The notes under the pieces: generated by a model | What the model saw: only the letters and a program-made list of their open reading frames with translations | What the model was told of the DNA's origin: nothing | Databases searched by the model: none | Assembly: GCA_041908585.1 (NCBI GenBank) | Contig: JAYRFB010000258.1 | Coordinates: forward strand, 1 to 19,067 | Direction: 5' to 3' | From: CAINDZ01 sp041908585 | GTDB taxonomy: Bacteria > Krumholzibacteriota > Krumholzibacteriia > LZORAL124-64-63 | DNA: 19,067 nt | Shown: positions 16,563-19,067 of the stretch, piece by piece | Layout of the letters: each line of letters starts with the position of its first letter | Position numbering within the stretch: position 1 is the stretch's first letter | Program-made: the position numbers and the translations under genes

Positions 16563-16907
16563 TCAGCCGCAGCCGTGGCAGCCGCCGGAATGGCAATCCC
16601 CGGCCGGCTTGGCCATGGTCAGCAGGTAGCCGCGGCGCTCGGCCTCGTCGATGTAGTCGACGTTCAGGCCGCCGCCCTGGCGCAGCACCTCGGTCGTCTG
16701 CAGGTCCATCATGAAGCTGATGCCGCCGTGCTCGACCACCGCGTCCTCATCGGTGGCCTGGTCGAGGGCCATGCCGATGCTGGGCCCGCTGCAGCTCAAA
16801 CCCTGCACGAACAGGCGCACGCCCTTGCCGGCGTGGGCCGACCAGTCGAAGGCGCCGAAGGCCTGGCTGGCGTTGTCGGTGATGTTCAGGAGTCCTTGCG
16901 TGTCCAA
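16563..16907 (-). CDS. HesB/IscA-like protein, cysteine paralogue
   Basis: A 114-residue A-type Fe-S carrier-like protein. Key residues: Cys39 in FVQGLSCSGPSIGMALD, then FMMDLQTTEVLRQ, GGLNVDYID, and a C-terminal C105-x4-C110-x2-C113 (DCHSGGCHGCG). Classical IscA uses one Cys near residue 35 and a CxC near the C-terminus; here the C-terminal set is wider, so the metal site differs. I chose the TTG at 16907 because AAAGGAA lies 6 bases upstream and the start aligns with the paralogue's GTG; a GTG at 17012 would add 35 residues with no counterpart. A 6-base inverted repeat (GATGGC 16973-16978, GCCATC 16989-16994) precedes the gene. A role in Fe-S or redox chemistry is inferred from the fold. 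Confidence 0.85.
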   Translation of the reverse strand: MDTQGLLNITDNASQAFGAFDWSAHAGKGVRLFVQGLSCSGPSIGMALDQATDEDAVVEHGGISFMMDLQTTEVLRQGGGLNVDYIDEAERRGYLLTMAKPAGDCHSGGCHGCG

Positions 16908-17013
16908 GCGCGTTCCTTTCGGGAAAGCCACCGCGCGCGGGTCGGGGGTTCCGGCCGCCGTACGCCCGCATCGATGGCCATGAATATCGCCATCACGGCC
17001 GGCGGGCGCCACC

Positions 17014-17805
17014 TCATCGCTTGCCCGGATCGTCCTGCCGCCGGTAGACCATGGTCATCACCTGGTTGCCGCCCTTGCCCGGCATGTGGTGTATCTCCTT
17101 GACCGTCAACGTATTGCCGTCGGCGCCAAGGATCAGCTGCCGGGTCCGGCGCACCACGCCGCGCGGGTCGCGTTCGGTCAGCACCAGGGTGTCGCCGTCC
17201 CACGCCGCTGCCGCCTTGACCGACCCGCGTGGGGTGAAGACCTCCACCGGATCGCCGCCGATGCGCAGCGAGCGCGAGATCTGCATGCCGTCGGTAAGGT
17301 CCAGTTCATCGCCGGCGTGGAAGATCTCCAGCAGGCCGAATTCGCGCGCCGACTGGCGTCCCGCGGCCTCCTGCCGCTCCCGGGCGGCGTCCCCGGAGCC
17401 GTCGAAGCCCTCGCCGGGCATCGTGCCGCTGCTGGGGTCGACCGACGGGCCGCCGCCGCGCCCCATGCCGCCGCCGCCGCGCCCCATGCCGCCACCGGGT
17501 CCTCCACCCATGCCGCCACCGGGTCCGCCGCCGGGGCGTTGGCCCTGTCCCATCCGGGCCGGGTCGTCACTGGCCCTGGGGTCCAGTTGCCAGCGGCCGG
17601 AGAAGTCCGGCCGGGTGTCGGCGGCAGCCGGCGCCGCCATCGACGGTGCCGGGTTCGGCGTGGCTTCAAGACCCGCAGCGGGGGCGGCGGGCCGCGACTC
17701 GGCCGGCTGGTCCTGGGCGGCGGCGAACGGGGCTGCAAGCAGGACGGCCGCGAGGGCAGCCAGGGCCAGGGTCGTGCGCCGACGCAACGCCTGCAGACGG
17801 GACAT
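17014..17805 (-). CDS. Exported glycine/methionine-rich protein, function unknown
   Basis: A 263-residue protein with a Sec signal (RLQALRRR, then a hydrophobic Ala/Leu core, cleavage after AAA near residue 30). An Ala/Pro-rich linker (31-65) leads to DFSGRWQLDPRASDD (67-81), an opening seen in periplasmic lipocalin-like domains (FSGxWxLxxxxSD). A low-complexity Gly/Met segment occupies 92-119. The C-terminal part (about 150-260) is regular beta-strand sequence: LEIFHAGDELDLTDGMQISRSLRIGG and AAAWDGDTLVLTERD and QLILGADGNTLTVKEIHHMPG. It resembles a lipocalin-like domain interrupted by the Gly-rich insert. Start: ATG at 17805 with GGAGG 6 bases upstream. The two HesB-like genes follow on the same strand after 106 bases; co-transcription is possible. 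Confidence 0.72.
   Translation of the reverse strand: MSRLQALRRRTTLALAALAAVLLAAPFAAAQDQPAESRPAAPAAGLEATPNPAPSMAAPAAADTRPDFSGRWQLDPRASDDPARMGQGQRPGGGPGGGMGGGPGGGMGRGGGGMGRGGGPSVDPSSGTMPGEGFDGSGDAARERQEAAGRQSAREFGLLEIFHAGDELDLTDGMQISRSLRIGGDPVEVFTPRGSVKAAAAWDGDTLVLTERDPRGVVRRTRQLILGADGNTLTVKEIHHMPGKGGNQVMTMVYRRQDDPGKR
17449..17532 (-). repeat. Short tandem repeat encoding Gly/Met-rich segment
   Basis: Repeated units coding GGGPGGGM, GGGPGGGM and GRGGGGM with nearly identical codons make an in-frame low-complexity array of about 28 codons inside the exported protein. Such arrays expand and contract by slippage. Confidence 0.75.
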
Positions 17806-17935
17806 GGGATCCTCCAGCGGGGTGGCGACGCGGGCGGGCCGCGCCGGTGGGGGAACGAGCAGGCCGGCAATGCCCTCGGCAGGCGGCCGCGGCCGCGCTG
17901 CGAACGCCGGGAGCGTCTGGCGGTTCCCGGCCGGG

Positions 17936-17949
17936 GCATGGTACCATGC
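17936..17949. promoter_or_regulatory. 14-base perfect palindrome, candidate operator
   Basis: GCATGGTACCATGC is a perfect palindrome in the 205-base gap between the divergent glycine-rich-protein and DUF2461 genes, 62 bases before the latter's start. It could bind a dimeric regulator; nothing else supports this. The remainder of the gap is GC-rich with no recognisable promoter. Confidence 0.3.
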
Positions 17950-18010
17950 GCGACGATCTACAGCCGACCAGAACGCACGAACGAACGACAACCAGCGGGA
18001 GCCAGCGCGC

Positions 18011-18721
18011 ATGTGCCCACGAGTCGCCACGAAGTCCGCCGACCGCCACTTCGGGCCCGAGCTGTTCCGCTTCCTGCGCGACCTGGCCGCGCACAACGAC
18101 CGCGACTGGTTCGCGGCCAACAAGGAGCGCTTCGAGGCTGACGCGCGCGGCCCGGCGCTGCGCTTCATCACGGACTTCGGGCCGCTGCTGGTGCAGGTCA
18201 GCCCGCACTTCCGCGCCGACCCGCGCCCGCAGGGTGGCTCGCTCTTCCGCCTCCACCGCGACATCCGCTTCGCGAAGGACAAGTCGCCCTTCAAGACGCA
18301 CCTCGGGCTGCACTTCCGCCACGAGAAGGGGAAGGATGCGCACACGCCCGGCTACTACCTGCACCTCGAGCCGGGAGCGTGCTTCATGGGACTGGGTCTC
18401 TGGCATCCGGACGGTCCCACGCTGGCGCGCCTGCGCGAGGCCGTGGTGGCCGATCCCGCCGCCTGGCGGAAGGCCGTCGGCGGCAGGCGCTTCACCGGTG
18501 CGTTCACCGTGGAGGGCGACATGCTCGCCCGCGTGCCGCGCGGCTACGCCGCCGACCACCCGCTGGCCGACGTGCTGCGCCTGAAGGACTACACGGCGAT
18601 GGCGCCGCTCACCGCGAGCGAGATCACCGCGCCGGGCTTCCTGCCGCGGTTCGCGAAGCTGTGCGCGGACGGGGCGCCGTTCATGGCCTGGCAGTGCCGG
18701 GCGCTGGGACTGGATTTCTGA
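18011..18721 (+). CDS. DUF2461 family protein
   Basis: A 236-residue cytoplasmic protein of the DUF2461 (TIGR02453) family, whose function is unproven. Recognisable blocks: FGPELFRFLRDLAAHNDRDWFAANKERFE near the N-terminus, FRLHRDIRFAKDKSPFKTHLGLHFRH in the middle, and GYYLHLEPGACFMGLGLW, the family's best-conserved run. Length fits the usual 220-230. The ATG at 18011 has GGGAG about 12-14 bases upstream; the frame is open further back, but that part shadows the opposite-strand gene. It stands alone, divergent from the glycine-rich-protein gene. Confidence 0.9.
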   Translation: MCPRVATKSADRHFGPELFRFLRDLAAHNDRDWFAANKERFEADARGPALRFITDFGPLLVQVSPHFRADPRPQGGSLFRLHRDIRFAKDKSPFKTHLGLHFRHEKGKDAHTPGYYLHLEPGACFMGLGLWHPDGPTLARLREAVVADPAAWRKAVGGRRFTGAFTVEGDMLARVPRGYAADHPLADVLRLKDYTAMAPLTASEITAPGFLPRFAKLCADGAPFMAWQCRALGLDF

Positions 18722-18793
18722 CGGCTTGGGTTGTGCCGTCGAGATTGTGTCTGCCGGCGACAGGAGCCCGCGCGGGCCACACCACCCGGCCTT

Positions 18794-19067
18794 CTACGCA
18801 GCGTACTTCAGCTCATGCGCCCGCTGCCGAGCCAGCACCCGCGTCCGCACCCGCCCCCAGTAGTACTCCTGCCAACGCGCCGGCAACGCCGTACGAGTCA
18901 CGAACATCCGCCGCTCCAGCACGTCGCTGACCTCGAGCCTCCGATCCAGCATCCCCCGAGCCTGAGCCGGCGTCGGGCTGCCCCGCACCTTCTCCCGCCG
19001 ACCCTTCAGGTAGTTCCGCCACACCAAGAACACCGCCAGCCGTTCGGCGCTCGACTGCCTCCGCTTC
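18794..19067 (-). CDS. C-terminal part of a probable transposase, cut by the window edge
   Basis: The frame is open from the window edge to a TAG at 18794-18796, giving at least 90 codons. The sequence AERLAVFLVWRNYLKGRRE, then SPTPAQARGML, VSDVLERRMFVTRTALP, WQEYYWGRVRT and HELKYAA resembles the tails of DDE-type transposases, where a WRNY...TPA block follows the catalytic domain; this is family resemblance from memory, not a search result. The catalytic region would lie beyond the window. No terminal inverted repeat could be identified in 18722-18793, which holds only a 12-base GC palindrome (18766-18777). Confidence 0.45.
   Translation of the reverse strand, partial: KRRQSSAERLAVFLVWRNYLKGRREKVRGSPTPAQARGMLDRRLEVSDVLERRMFVTRTALPARWQEYYWGRVRTRVLARQRAHELKYAA

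Noticed and set aside
17051..18010. Long N-terminal extension of the DUF2461 frame
   Set aside because: This part is antisense to the exported glycine-rich protein and resembles no DUF2461 member; the ATG at 18011 gives the normal family length.

Overview
The window is about 19 kb of very GC-rich bacterial DNA, with densely packed genes, several ATGA/GTGA-type overlaps and AGGAGG-like ribosome binding sites. The mix is a DUF5916 outer-membrane barrel, FAS1 lipoprotein, small Cys-containing exported protein, HesB-like selenoprotein candidate and vitamin-B12-type radical SAM enzyme. This suggests an uncultured member of the FCB or neighbouring phyla (for example Krumholzibacteriota or Eisenbacteria-like lineages). 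That placement is inference from gene content and style; there is no rRNA or other marker to prove it.

Left part (290-8662): a surface-glycan or secondary-metabolite modification cluster. A stand-alone methyltransferase is followed by a glycosyltransferase-like protein fused to a methyltransferase-like domain, then a converging methyltransferase on the minus strand. A divergent region then drives a four-gene, tightly overlapping unit: three-domain sugar C-methyltransferase type protein, polysaccharide pyruvyl transferase, B12-binding-type radical SAM enzyme, and a family-24-like methyltransferase. Four or five SAM-using proteins beside a pyruvyl transferase point to heavy decoration of a polysaccharide or unusual sugar.

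Middle part (8687-15931): a large minus-strand CBM9-like/DUF5916 outer-membrane protein, gapA (glycolytic GAPDH) with strong stem-loops behind it, a small exported Cys-containing protein of unknown function, a Gfo/Idh/MocA oxidoreductase, and a two-domain fasciclin lipoprotein ending in a near-ideal terminator hairpin.

Right part (16012-18721): the most interesting locus. Two minus-strand paralogues of the HesB/IscA (A-type Fe-S carrier) fold, each 114 codons and aligning without gaps, lie in tandem. The upstream copy (16563-16907) has Cys39. The downstream copy (16012-16356) has an in-frame UGA at exactly codon 39, followed at the right distance by a stem-loop with a G in its apical loop. 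The simplest reading is a selenocysteine-containing HesB-like protein with its Cys paralogue next door; a routine gene caller would split it into two fragments. Upstream of the pair lies an exported glycine/methionine-rich protein, and divergent from that a DUF2461 protein. The window ends inside what looks like the C-terminus of a transposase.

No tRNA, rRNA, CRISPR array or complete insertion sequence was recognised.
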